A stretch of DNA of 14,657 nt from contig DDUR01000031.1 of NCBI GenBank assembly GCA_002344895.1, forward strand, positions 1 through 14,657, in the 5' to 3' direction. The notes beneath the pieces are model-generated. The model did no database searches. It was not told the DNA's origin and saw nothing but the letters and a program-made list of their open reading frames with translations. Below are positions 7,164 to 14,556 of this stretch, one piece after another (the stretch's first letter is position 1; each line of letters starts with the position of its first letter). A program made the translations under genes and the position numbers. The DNA comes from Ignavibacteria bacterium UBA2333 (lineage in GTDB: Bacteria > Bacteroidota > Ignavibacteria > Kapaibacteriales > Kapaibacteriaceae).

Positions 7164-7263
7164 TCCTGAGTCAAAAGGTGCCGGGGACCTTTAGGCCCCC
7201 GGCACCTTGTTATGCGGGGGACCTTTAGGCCCCCGGCACCTTGTTACGCGGCACCTTGTTATG
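7164..7263. repeat. REP-like palindromic element with partial tandem duplication
   Basis: A near-perfect hairpin has arms AAGGTGCCGGGGACCT (7175-7190) and AGGCCCCCGGCACCTT (7193-7208), with one A/C mismatch. It is preceded by TCCTGAGTCAAA. The body from GGGGACCTTT is repeated at 7217-7249, and a shorter third copy, GGCACCTTGTTATG, is at 7250-7263. An inverted copy closes the window at 14613-14657. The GGTGCC...GGCACC core resembles REP sequences mobilised by REP-associated tyrosine transposases (RAYTs), although no transposase gene is in the window. The hairpins could also act as transcription barriers between vapBC and the divergent lipoprotein genes. Confidence 0.88.
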
Positions 7264-7274
7264 TCCGCCCCATA

Positions 7275-7302
7275 GTACGGCAGCGCCACTTTCCGGCCGT
7301 AC
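7275..7302. repeat. Inverted repeat GTACGGC / GCCGTAC
   Basis: Seven-base arms at 7275-7281 and 7296-7302 enclose 14 bases. The repeat lies between the REP-like element and the TRL-family gene. It could be a hairpin or a protein site; there is no T-run making it a clear terminator. Confidence 0.45.
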
Positions 7303-7335
7303 GGCGAAAAATGACGCGTTCTTCATACTTTGCAG

Positions 7336-7356
7336 CCCGTGGAGCCGAACCACGGG
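7336..7356 (+). other. Hairpin in the probable 5' leader of the TRL-family gene
   Basis: CCCGTGG (7336-7342) pairs with CCACGGG (7350-7356) across a 7-base loop, about 65 bases before the start codon. G- and A-rich sequence follows. It does not match a riboswitch class that I can recognise. A leader structure is plausible but unproven. Confidence 0.4.
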
Positions 7357-7419
7357 GAAAAACGGGGAGGATGCCGAAAAGCCAATAGAGTAGGCGATGT
7401 TCACATACAGTGGTGTTGT

Positions 7420-7701
7420 ATGTCAAAAATCAAGGTTGCGGCAGCAGCGGTTCTGGCTGTCGTTTCTCTGTCAGCATGTTCGTTGACACTTCCGGTCAAC
7501 GCGACGAGTAATAGTGTCGGTTCGAAGGTTGGTACAGCCTCGGCCACAGGATTCCTCCAGGTTCTGTTCTTCGGTGGTGACGCGTCAATCCGCACAGCTG
7601 CGAAGAATGGTGGAATTTCCAAGATCTCTACGGTTGATCTGAAGAAGTCCGACATCCTTGGAATCGTTCAGACGTATGAGTGTATCGTAACGGGCGACTA
7701 A
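7420..7701 (+). CDS. TRL-like family lipoprotein
   Basis: A 93-residue protein from an ATG at 7420, chosen because MSKIKVAAAAVLAVVSLSAC forms a clean lipoprotein signal with the acylated Cys at position 20; the upstream in-frame extension is Cys/His-rich and lacks export logic. The mature part contains NATSNSVGSKVGTASATG, then GGDASIRTAAKNGGISKIST and LGIVQTYECIVTGD, which I recognise as the small TRL (tRNA-associated locus) family of envelope lipoproteins with a repeated GDASI..A.KNGGI.KI signature. Biochemical function is unknown. No Shine-Dalgarno is evident. A hairpin follows the gene. Confidence 0.87.
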   Translation: MSKIKVAAAAVLAVVSLSACSLTLPVNATSNSVGSKVGTASATGFLQVLFFGGDASIRTAAKNGGISKISTVDLKKSDILGIVQTYECIVTGD

Positions 7702-7720
7702 GAGTCAAGTACGGGGACAC

Positions 7721-7764
7721 CGGGAACGGATCGCAGATATGCGGTGCGTTCCCGTTCCCGTTTA
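7721..7764 (+). terminator. Possible terminator after the TRL-family gene
   Basis: CGGGAACG (7721-7728) pairs with CGTTCCCG (7747-7754), with an inner CGCA/TGCG pair around GATA. The sequence then repeats TTCCCG and ends in a short T run. The T-tract is weak, so termination may be partial and the next lipoprotein genes could share the transcript. Confidence 0.5.
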
Positions 7765-7784
7765 TAGACGTGAAACATTAAACC

Positions 7785-8303
7785 ATGAAACATAGAGCCT
7801 TTGTTGTGAGTGCGACGTCCTTACTTCTTGCCTTTGCCATCATTTCGTGTGGAAATGGTGACGTTAAGGAGCGAATTCCTATCGGTGAGAAGGCTGCGTT
7901 TCTTGTCCTAGAGGATGAACAACTTGTTCAACCAGCTCCAAAGGCAGCCGTTGATCGATATGGAGCGTTGGTTAATCCATTTCCCGTGCTTAACGTGCCA
8001 ATGTATCGATATGTGAAGGGCCCGTCGTACGATATCTTCATCGGCATCGCACTTCCCAACGATGGTGAGAATCCCGTAGATAGTATTGCGCAGTACAGCG
8101 GGTCGAGACTTGTTGCTCGTAGCGAGAACGGTGAACACGTATCACTTTCTATGCGTCGTGGTGATACATCGTACGTTGTAACGTTCCCCGCAGCTCTCTC
8201 CAATCCACGCATGGTTGTGGCCTACGTTACCACCGACTCAACAGCTGCTACCGCATGGTTTACTGATGTAGCCGCAATGAAGCGCATCGGTACGCCGGAA
8301 TGA
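7785..8303 (+). CDS. Lipoprotein of unknown function
   Basis: A 172-residue protein with a signal ending AFAIISCGNG, so Cys22 is the probable acylation site. The mature part is largely beta-like, with segments such as EKAAFLVLEDEQ, MYRYVKGPSYDIFIGIALP and DTSYVVTFPAALSNPRMVVAYVTT. It ends AAMKRIGTPE. I recognise no family. The stop is four bases before the next start, so it is probably cotranscribed with the following lipoprotein. The Shine-Dalgarno is poor, as for the neighbours. Confidence 0.85.
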   Translation: MKHRAFVVSATSLLLAFAIISCGNGDVKERIPIGEKAAFLVLEDEQLVQPAPKAAVDRYGALVNPFPVLNVPMYRYVKGPSYDIFIGIALPNDGENPVDSIAQYSGSRLVARSENGEHVSLSMRRGDTSYVVTFPAALSNPRMVVAYVTTDSTAATAWFTDVAAMKRIGTPE

Positions 8304-8307
8304 TGCA

Positions 8308-8847
8308 ATGAAGTTGTATTCTGTTGCTCTCTGTTGTGTAGTCGTACTGTTGTCGTCATGTCGAACAGGCATGGCACCATCCGGTTCTGCCTCGGGTGAT
8401 GTTATCGACTTTCGAATTGATGACTCCGTCATGCAATACTATGTCCGGCCAATTGAGCTTGACGGCATTGATCATGATGAAGACATGGATCTCGATATCA
8501 CGTTTCGAGATGGTGTTGGTGCAACGGATTCGGTTACGATGAACTTTACAATCGATGGTTCGAGAATCCTGAAGCGTATTGATACAATGACGATTGTTGC
8601 AGGCGGACAATCAGTACCGAGTACGTCGATTAGGTTGCTCTTTAACGAAGCCGATGGGGAAGACGTGCGTTCGCGGTTCTCTGCGATTTTCCGTCGTCGC
8701 GACTTTTATAATCTTATTCAGACACCAGAGTGGATCGTATCTATTGTCTCGAATAATGAAGTTCGCCGCTACGAAGCCTCTGGCTCTGCAGTCTCTCGCC
8801 TGCAACGTGTGGATCAATCCTTGATTCGAATTCTTCGAGCACCCTGA
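8308..8847 (+). CDS. Lipoprotein of unknown function, overlapping the cyclase gene tail-to-tail
   Basis: A 179-residue protein with signal MKLYSVALCCVVVLLSSC, giving Cys18 as the lipidated residue. The mature part is acidic early (ELDGIDHDEDMDLDITF) and more basic later (FSAIFRRRDFYNL, NNEVRRYEASG), ending LIRILRAP. No family is recognised. Its last 34 bases overlap the end of the convergent adenylate cyclase gene. Codon use and the complete lipoprotein signal both support it as real. Confidence 0.83.
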   Translation: MKLYSVALCCVVVLLSSCRTGMAPSGSASGDVIDFRIDDSVMQYYVRPIELDGIDHDEDMDLDITFRDGVGATDSVTMNFTIDGSRILKRIDTMTIVAGGQSVPSTSIRLLFNEADGEDVRSRFSAIFRRRDFYNLIQTPEWIVSIVSNNEVRRYEASGSAVSRLQRVDQSLIRILRAP

Positions 8848-10529
8848 CGGCCTTCACCTTCCCGTAGCTCATAGGTAGTAATCGAGCCAAACCCTTTTAT
8901 GTCAACAACGCGCCCCTCACTAAAGCGAAATCGTTGACCTGAGTCGTTTCCTAACCTGGATGTAATGGCTTCGGAAACATGGATGCTGCCGTGTTGAGCC
9001 GTTTGTTCCAGCCGTGCAGCCAAGTTTACCGTGTCGCCCCATACATCAAAAGCTAAACGACTCTTTCCGATCACTCCGGCTACAACTGGTCCACTATGTA
9101 TGCCAATCCTCAGCTTAACAACCGAGTCAGCGCCAGGAAACACCATCGTGCGTACAGCACGTTGCATGTCGAGAGCTGCTTCTGCTATTCGAATCACGTG
9201 GTCGTCAACGTAAACAGGGGCGCCACATACGGCCATCCATGCGTCACCGACAGTCTTGATCTTTTCAAGGCCATATCGAGCTGCAATGTCATCGAAAGTC
9301 TCAAACACATTTGTGAGCCCGTCTATGAGATCAGCTGGATCTAATTGTGATGACATCGGAGTAAACCCTACGATGTCAGCAAAAAGTACAGATACATCGT
9401 TGTATCGTTCAGGAGCGTAGTGACCGTCCGTTACGAGCGCATGAGCTACGGAAGACGGTAGCGTATTGTGTAGCACACGCTCCTGTTCTTGTGCGGTGTG
9501 TAGACGCTCCCTGAACCGCCGTTCAATTTCTTGCGCCTCAAACCGATGCATTTCAAGGGCCGCCTTCCGAAGGTCATCCGATGTGCCATTTGAGAGGTGA
9601 TCTTTTAAGAGCGCATAAGCTTTGTCGAACATTCCACGTTCGGCAAGGAGTTCGGCATAGTCCTTTTGCGCCGACGCAAGTGTATCGTGTTCATGAAGTT
9701 GCGAAGCAATCACGCAGATGTTCTCATACACGTCTTGTGCCTCTTCGATACGACCAAGATACCGAAGAGCGCGAGCGCGAATAATGTCTGTATGTATCGA
9801 TGGATCGGACGATATCGTTCGCTGTATCTCGCGAGCTTCATCGATAAGTCGTAAAGCAACATCCCACTCACGGCGATGCTGATACTCCGTAGCAGCAAGC
9901 ATACGCGATTGATATGCCGCTAGTTTAACATCGTGTTCGTCGGCTAACGCCTGTAAGCGCTTGGCAATGGCCAATACTTCGTCTTGACGACCGAGCAGGT
10001 CATAGACCGAAGCAAGATTAGAAAGTGCATTAGAGAGTGGACCCCACATCTTGTGATCTTCAAACCATGAGACGGCAAACTCGAACTGTTCAGCCGCCTC
10101 AACAAGCCGATCCGTTTTTGAATAGGATACTCCGAGATTCATTTTCCCGTTGACGATGAAGGTCGTGTGTTCAGATCCATCCAGTACGTCTATCCCACGG
10201 ACGAAGTAGTCTATTGCCTTTGACTCTGCACCAAGACGCGAATGACATACACCGATGTTGATGTAACTGCCACCAATGCCACGAACGTCGCCAACAGATT
10301 CAAAGAGCCGAAGCGCTAGATGATGGCGCTCAAGCGCACCCACATAGTCACGTGTTTGAACCTTGGAAATGGCGATTATTCGATGGAGATTCGCTTTCAC
10401 GAGAGGATCGGCCGTTCGAACAACTGCCCCAACTAGATCGTCGGTCATAGCTGTTAACTCTTCGTACCTACCCTGTGCATAGGCATCCGTAGCCAACGTT
10501 AACAACTCTTCTGCTGGTTGCAAACTCAT
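8814..10529 (-). CDS. TPR-containing class III adenylate cyclase
   Basis: A 571-residue protein from the ATG at 10529, chosen because it overlaps the uup stop as ATGA and has GAGGA upstream; the frame could extend to 10553. Residues 1 to about 325 are helical repeats of the TPR type (for example GSYINIGVCHSRLG and GKMNLGVSYSKTDR). A charged helix near 330-355 links to the cyclase domain at about 375-550. Catalytic residues are present: metal-binding Asp385 (LFADIVGF) and Asp429 (VGDAWMA), the adenine-selecting Lys in EKIKT and Asp495 (FDVWGD), and Asn502 and Arg506 in VNLAARLE. That set predicts ATP to cyclic AMP, active as a homodimer. No membrane segment is seen, so it is probably cytosolic and controlled through TPR contacts. 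The partner is unknown. Confidence 0.93.
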   Translation of the reverse strand: MSLQPAEELLTLATDAYAQGRYEELTAMTDDLVGAVVRTADPLVKANLHRIIAISKVQTRDYVGALERHHLALRLFESVGDVRGIGGSYINIGVCHSRLGAESKAIDYFVRGIDVLDGSEHTTFIVNGKMNLGVSYSKTDRLVEAAEQFEFAVSWFEDHKMWGPLSNALSNLASVYDLLGRQDEVLAIAKRLQALADEHDVKLAAYQSRMLAATEYQHRREWDVALRLIDEAREIQRTISSDPSIHTDIIRARALRYLGRIEEAQDVYENICVIASQLHEHDTLASAQKDYAELLAERGMFDKAYALLKDHLSNGTSDDLRKAALEMHRFEAQEIERRFRERLHTAQEQERVLHNTLPSSVAHALVTDGHYAPERYNDVSVLFADIVGFTPMSSQLDPADLIDGLTNVFETFDDIAARYGLEKIKTVGDAWMAVCGAPVYVDDHVIRIAEAALDMQRAVRTMVFPGADSVVKLRIGIHSGPVVAGVIGKSRLAFDVWGDTVNLAARLEQTAQHGSIHVSEAITSRLGNDSGQRFRFSEGRVVDIKGFGSITTYELREGEGRQGARRIRIKD

Positions 10530-12409
10530 TGACGTTCCTCGAGTTCCATCCATCGGGCCATTGCAATGTCGAGTTCTTCTGCCAAGGTCTTATGCTGATC
10601 TGCCCACTGTTCATGTAGTCGATAGTCACCGTCACCCGTGCTCATGCGTTGTTCAAGGTCTGCTAACTCAGCTTCAACCGCGGCGATTCGAGAGACGAGC
10701 GCTTCGTATTCTTTCTGTTCCTTGAAGGATAACTTTTTTGAGCTACGGCTATTCGCGCCTGTCGAAGCTGTTGTTGGCACACTCTGTGTGTCCAATGTGC
10801 GAGCCGATTCTTCAGAAGAGACCTTTGCTGACTGCAACTCTTCGTGTTTTACAAGGTAGTCCGAGTAGTTTCCAGGATATTCCTTGATACGTCCATTCTC
10901 TTCAAAGGCCCAGATCGTCGTGACAACACGATCGAGAAATGCACGATCGTGACTAACAACAAGAAGTACACCCTTAAAGTAGTCAAGGTAGTCCTCAAGA
11001 GCTGTCAGTGTGGCGATGTCAAAATCATTTGTGGGCTCGTCAAGGACAATGACGTTTGGATCGGCCATCAGGGAACGTAGGAGCGATAATCTCCGACGTT
11101 CACCACCCGACAATGTATGAACATAGGCATGTTGTTGCCGAGCTGTAAAGAGGAAGCGTTCACAGAGTTCACGCGCAGAGAGATACTTCTCGCGTCCTAC
11201 ACCAGTGTCGATGTACTCTGCTACATCCCGAACGTTTTGCAAAACCGTTGCATCTTCTCGCAGATCACGAGGTTCCTGTTCCAGTGTGCCGATGGTAACG
11301 GTTTCACCAATAGACACATAACCCGTTGTTGGCTGAATCTTACCCGAGAGTACATTGATGAGGGTTGTTTTACCAGCACCGTTCGGACCGATAATTCCGA
11401 TTCTATCGAGTGGTTTGGCACGCCACGTGTGATTGTGAAATAATGTGCGTCCATCACGTTGGAATGCGACATCTACGGCGTCGATGATACGACCACCAAG
11501 ATATCGGCCTCCAACAGTTATCTCAATCTCACGTGCTTTTGTGCGTTCTGGTGCAGCCGTCATTTCTGCAATCCAGTCGATACGGCTCTTCTGTTTTGTC
11601 CTTCGCGCCTTTGCCCCTTTCGCTAACCAAGCTAATTCACGACGTAACTTATTGCGCTGATGTTCAGCTGTTGCATCGGCAACCTTCATACGCTCTTCCT
11701 TACGCTCGAGATACTTTTCATATCCACCGTCGTAAGAATAGAGTTTATGATCATCAAGCTCAACTATACGCGTACTTACGGCATCGAGCACGTAACGATC
11801 ATGAGTCACAAACACAACAGCGCCAGTCCACGTCATAAGTGTGTCCTGTAGCCACTGTACGGCATCCGCATCAAGATGGTTTGTTGGCTCGTCGAGTATG
11901 ATAAGGTCTGGTTCTGCAAACAATGCACGTGCAAGAGCCGTGCGCTTACGCTGTCCGCCAGACATCGTGGAAACACGTTGTTGATGATCCGTGATACCCA
12001 ATGCACCAAGATATCGATGTGCCTTGGCTTCAAGGTTCCATGCGTCGGCAGCGTCAAGGAGTGTAAGTGTCTCTGTAATGTCTGCTTCTGCGGCACGCTC
12101 ACGTTCAAAACGCTCGAACAGTGCAACGACGTCCGGACGTCCGCTCTTCACGGCCTCTAGAGCTGTTCCTTGTTCCTCGAGCAGTGGCTGTTGTTCAAGA
12201 TAGATTGCCTTGATATCGCGGTTAATCGCAACCACACCTTCATCGGGCTCATCAATACCTGCAAGAATTCTCAGAAGAGATGACTTGCCAGCGCCGTTTC
12301 GGCCGATAATGCCAACACGTTCACCTGCCTGAAGGCCAAAGGAAACATCAACAAAGAGAGTTTTTTCGTAATAGACCTTACTAAGGCCCGTGCAGGAGAC
12401 AATCGTCAT
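10526..12409 (-). CDS. uup: ABC-F family ATPase Uup
   Basis: A 627-residue protein with two ABC domains and no membrane segments. Domain 1 has Walker A GRNGAGKSS (36-44), signature SGGQ (150-153) and Walker B LIILDEPTNHLD. Domain 2 has GPNGAGKTT (341-349), LSGGERRR (433-440) and VIVLDEPTNDFD. The inter-domain linker contains ARRTKQKSRID (268-278), characteristic of Uup among ABC-F proteins. A low-complexity Ser/Thr stretch (about 530-557) leads to a C-terminal coiled coil (560-627), the Uup-type nucleic acid-binding extension. ABC-F proteins act on the ribosome, and Uup is also linked to precise excision of transposons and branched DNA. The gene starts directly after the upstream stop codon and overlaps the cyclase by four bases. 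Confidence 0.94.
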   Translation of the reverse strand: MTIVSCTGLSKVYYEKTLFVDVSFGLQAGERVGIIGRNGAGKSSLLRILAGIDEPDEGVVAINRDIKAIYLEQQPLLEEQGTALEAVKSGRPDVVALFERFERERAAEADITETLTLLDAADAWNLEAKAHRYLGALGITDHQQRVSTMSGGQRKRTALARALFAEPDLIILDEPTNHLDADAVQWLQDTLMTWTGAVVFVTHDRYVLDAVSTRIVELDDHKLYSYDGGYEKYLERKEERMKVADATAEHQRNKLRRELAWLAKGAKARRTKQKSRIDWIAEMTAAPERTKAREIEITVGGRYLGGRIIDAVDVAFQRDGRTLFHNHTWRAKPLDRIGIIGPNGAGKTTLINVLSGKIQPTTGYVSIGETVTIGTLEQEPRDLREDATVLQNVRDVAEYIDTGVGREKYLSARELCERFLFTARQQHAYVHTLSGGERRRLSLLRSLMADPNVIVLDEPTNDFDIATLTALEDYLDYFKGVLLVVSHDRAFLDRVVTTIWAFEENGRIKEYPGNYSDYLVKHEELQSAKVSSEESARTLDTQSVPTTASTGANSRSSKKLSFKEQKEYEALVSRIAAVEAELADLEQRMSTGDGDYRLHEQWADQHKTLAEELDIAMARWMELEERQ

Positions 12410-13765
12410 CTATGGTGTTACTACAACAGACGTCGTAAGTACGGTATTGCCGTCGGTAAGGCGAATCACGTAAGCAGCAGCGGCGCGTTGTGTCATGGAA
12501 AAGGTGAGGGAAGGGGCAGAGGGGGCAACGCGGCGGCGTTCCAGAACGGTCCCTTCGACTGTTACGATCTCAACAACAGCATCTGGTGAGATGTCTGATG
12601 GAAGATCGACGACAACATCACCGTCAACGACGGAGGCTCGGAGTTCAGAAATGCCAGCGCCGGCAACAACGTCTGTCGTGATTCCGCCGTAGTACGCATC
12701 GTACAGAGTGGAAGCAACGTGTTGCATGTTCGCCGCCTCTGCAAAGATAAGGGCAACGGCAAACGTCATGGACTGGCCAGCCTCAAGCCGTACAGGTGCC
12801 GCAGAGACAACAGCGCGCACATCGCCAAACATTGTATCGGAATCGCGACGTTTCTCTGTCATAAAGGCGACACGTTGATCATTCGTCAGAATGTCCTTCG
12901 ACGAACGGATATATCGTATTGCATGGATGCCCGCTTGCCGATCAGGAGGTAAAAAAGCATCAATAGATCCGTCCTTTGCTGGACCTTCAAGTAATACGAG
13001 TCCAACATGTCCTAACGAATCATGCGGTTGTGTGCCGTTGTGCTGAGTCTTCCAAGCCCGCACCAAGCGATAGGCAGCATCGCGTTCTGCTTGACCCATT
13101 GCGTTGCGGTGAACGTCAACGGTTGGTGCTTGTGCATCGACAAGATCAGGGTCAAAGGCCATACCAAGAGTTACTGGATGCAGCGGTGATTGACCAACGT
13201 TTCGAACGTCATACACGATGACAATCACGTCACGCAGCGGCCCGTGGATCCAGGAGAACGTGTGTTGAGTAATGTCAAGCGGTAACGGTGAGACACCGGT
13301 GACAAATGTCCAGCTAGATGGATCAAACTGTCGGTCACTTGCCGCCGTGAACCGAACGATGCTGTGTGCGTCGGCCATAAGATTTTCGGCACGACCAGGT
13401 AGATCATCGTGAACACCACTCCGCGCGGCATATAGTCGACGACGTTGACTATCAGGAAGGAGAGTATCCGCAGCCGTACCCGGAAGCATCCACGAACGTC
13501 CTGTGAGCGGATTAAACGCTTGAACGACCGTTAGCGGACCATGAGATGAAGGTCCGCATACCCATAGACCAGCACCAAAGAGATACTGTGCTGTGCTGCC
13601 ATCTGGCCACGTAACATTAAAGCCACCGTCAGGGCCCGTAATACGTCCTTGCCAGTCAGAGGCAGCTCGCATACGTCCGCTCAGGCGAGCGCGAAGTGAA
13701 TCAAGAGCAAGGGTTTCATTGAGACCCAAGATGAACGTGAGGGCGATGACGAGTACGCGGATCAT
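12410..13765 (-). CDS. Secreted protein of unknown function with T9SS-like C-terminal tail
   Basis: A 451-residue protein with a short N-terminal signal (MIRVLVIALTFILGLNETLA). The N-terminal part (GGFNVTWPDGSTAQYLFGAGLWV) and middle (HTFSWIHGPLRDVIVIVYDVRN and LGMAFDPDLVDA) resemble large extracellular proteins of Bacteroidota-like bacteria. The last 80 or so residues (VVEIVTVEGTVLERRRV, then AAYVIRLTDGN, ending TTSVVVTP) have the strand pattern of a T9SS sorting domain, but the final residues diverge from the canonical one. No enzyme motif is recognised. Its TAG stop abuts the uup ATG with no gap, so this is the likely first gene of a three-gene operon with uup and the cyclase. Confidence 0.85.
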   Translation of the reverse strand: MIRVLVIALTFILGLNETLALDSLRARLSGRMRAASDWQGRITGPDGGFNVTWPDGSTAQYLFGAGLWVCGPSSHGPLTVVQAFNPLTGRSWMLPGTAADTLLPDSQRRRLYAARSGVHDDLPGRAENLMADAHSIVRFTAASDRQFDPSSWTFVTGVSPLPLDITQHTFSWIHGPLRDVIVIVYDVRNVGQSPLHPVTLGMAFDPDLVDAQAPTVDVHRNAMGQAERDAAYRLVRAWKTQHNGTQPHDSLGHVGLVLLEGPAKDGSIDAFLPPDRQAGIHAIRYIRSSKDILTNDQRVAFMTEKRRDSDTMFGDVRAVVSAAPVRLEAGQSMTFAVALIFAEAANMQHVASTLYDAYYGGITTDVVAGAGISELRASVVDGDVVVDLPSDISPDAVVEIVTVEGTVLERRRVAPSAPSLTFSMTQRAAAAYVIRLTDGNTVLTTSVVVTP

Positions 13766-13794
13766 GACGGAAACCTACGGAAAGTCTTGAAACG

Positions 13795-13818
13795 AAAAAC
13801 GGGGCCGAGGCCCCGTTT
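13795..13818 (-). terminator. Rho-independent terminator after the minus-strand lipoprotein gene
   Basis: A 10-base perfect stem AAACGGGGCC (13797-13806) / GGCCCCGTTT (13809-13818) has a minimal loop. On the minus strand it is followed by five T (plus-strand A at 13795-13799). It lies about 27 bases past the stop at 13845 and upstream of the secreted-protein gene, separating the two transcripts. Confidence 0.88.
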
Positions 13819-13844
13819 CGTTCCGTCCTGTATCCGAGGTAGAA

Positions 13845-14354
13845 TCAGCCCCCACACTCCGAGGTGTTGTCGCGGAATTCCACGACTTCTTCACCATCGT
13901 TGTTGAGGGTGATGTGGTACTTAAACTTCACGTAGAAGTTGTCTGAGCTACCTTTTGAGATCACGCGAATACGACGTTGAGTCGTTTCGCCTTCAAACGT
14001 TCGCGTGTTTACGTCGTACGTAAGATTATCGGAGTAATTCTCCTTGAGGTTGTAGTCTTCACCGGTTACACGACCAACACCAGAAGCTGCGATGTTAATC
14101 TTAAAGAGCCGGTGGATATCGCCGTTTTTGACGGCAGTGCTATTGGAAACAAGCTGAATCTCGCCCTCAAAGTCGACAAATTCCTGGGCGCATTCGTTGT
14201 AGACGCGAGTCTTGTAGGGAAACTTCCGGACGTTGGCACCGGAAATTGATGATTCAGATGACGGATCAGACGATGTTGCTGGTTCCGTCGAGGACGTGCT
14301 GCAGGCCGTCAGGACGAGGGCCAGAGCTACGGAAAAGGCGAGAAGGATCTTCAT
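13845..14354 (-). CDS. Lipoprotein of unknown function
   Basis: A 169-residue protein from the ATG at 14354. That start has GGGAG six bases upstream and gives the clean signal MKILLAFSVALALVLTAC (lipidated Cys18); the longer frame to 14429 is rejected because it runs through the promoter region. A Ser/Thr-rich linker follows (STSSTEPATSSDPSSESS). The mature domain (about 110 residues) is beta-like: KTRVYNECAQEFVDFEGEIQ, GDIHRLFKINIAASGVGRV, RRIRVISKGSSDNFYVKFKY. Two Cys, one early (NECAQE) and one near the end (SECGG), could form a disulfide. No family is recognised. It has its own promoter-like element and terminator, so it is probably monocistronic. Confidence 0.87.
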   Translation of the reverse strand: MKILLAFSVALALVLTACSTSSTEPATSSDPSSESSISGANVRKFPYKTRVYNECAQEFVDFEGEIQLVSNSTAVKNGDIHRLFKINIAASGVGRVTGEDYNLKENYSDNLTYDVNTRTFEGETTQRRIRVISKGSSDNFYVKFKYHITLNNDGEEVVEFRDNTSECGG

Positions 14355-14418
14355 CCCTAACTCCCAAAAATTGTTGGTGAACTCTTTGTGTGTCGAGTGA
14401 CACGTCGCATCTCGGGAG

Positions 14419-14426
14419 CAAGTATA
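14419..14426 (-). promoter_or_regulatory. Candidate promoter -7 element of the lipoprotein gene
   Basis: On the minus strand TATACTTG lies about 65 bases upstream of the start at 14354. It matches the Bacteroidetes -7 consensus TAnnTTTG at all but one fixed position. A TTCGTACGAA palindrome lies just upstream. I could not place a convincing -33 element. Confidence 0.4.
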
Positions 14427-14556
14427 CATACATTTTCGTACGAATATTCACGTACTCCAAGCTGATTCGCAAAAATTTCGGCTTAGCCATTGTTAACGGA
14501 GAAATGGAAGTCGATGAAGGGTCTAAGGTAACGTGATTCCATTGACTTACGGGCGC

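Noticed and set aside
6830..7228. Plus-strand frame of 132 codons across vapB and the REP-like element
   Set aside because: It is antisense to vapB and vapC and ends in the palindrome.
7261..7420. tRNA or known riboswitch near the TRL-family gene
   Set aside because: No cloverleaf, TTC-arm motif or riboswitch core could be found despite the family name tRNA-associated locus.
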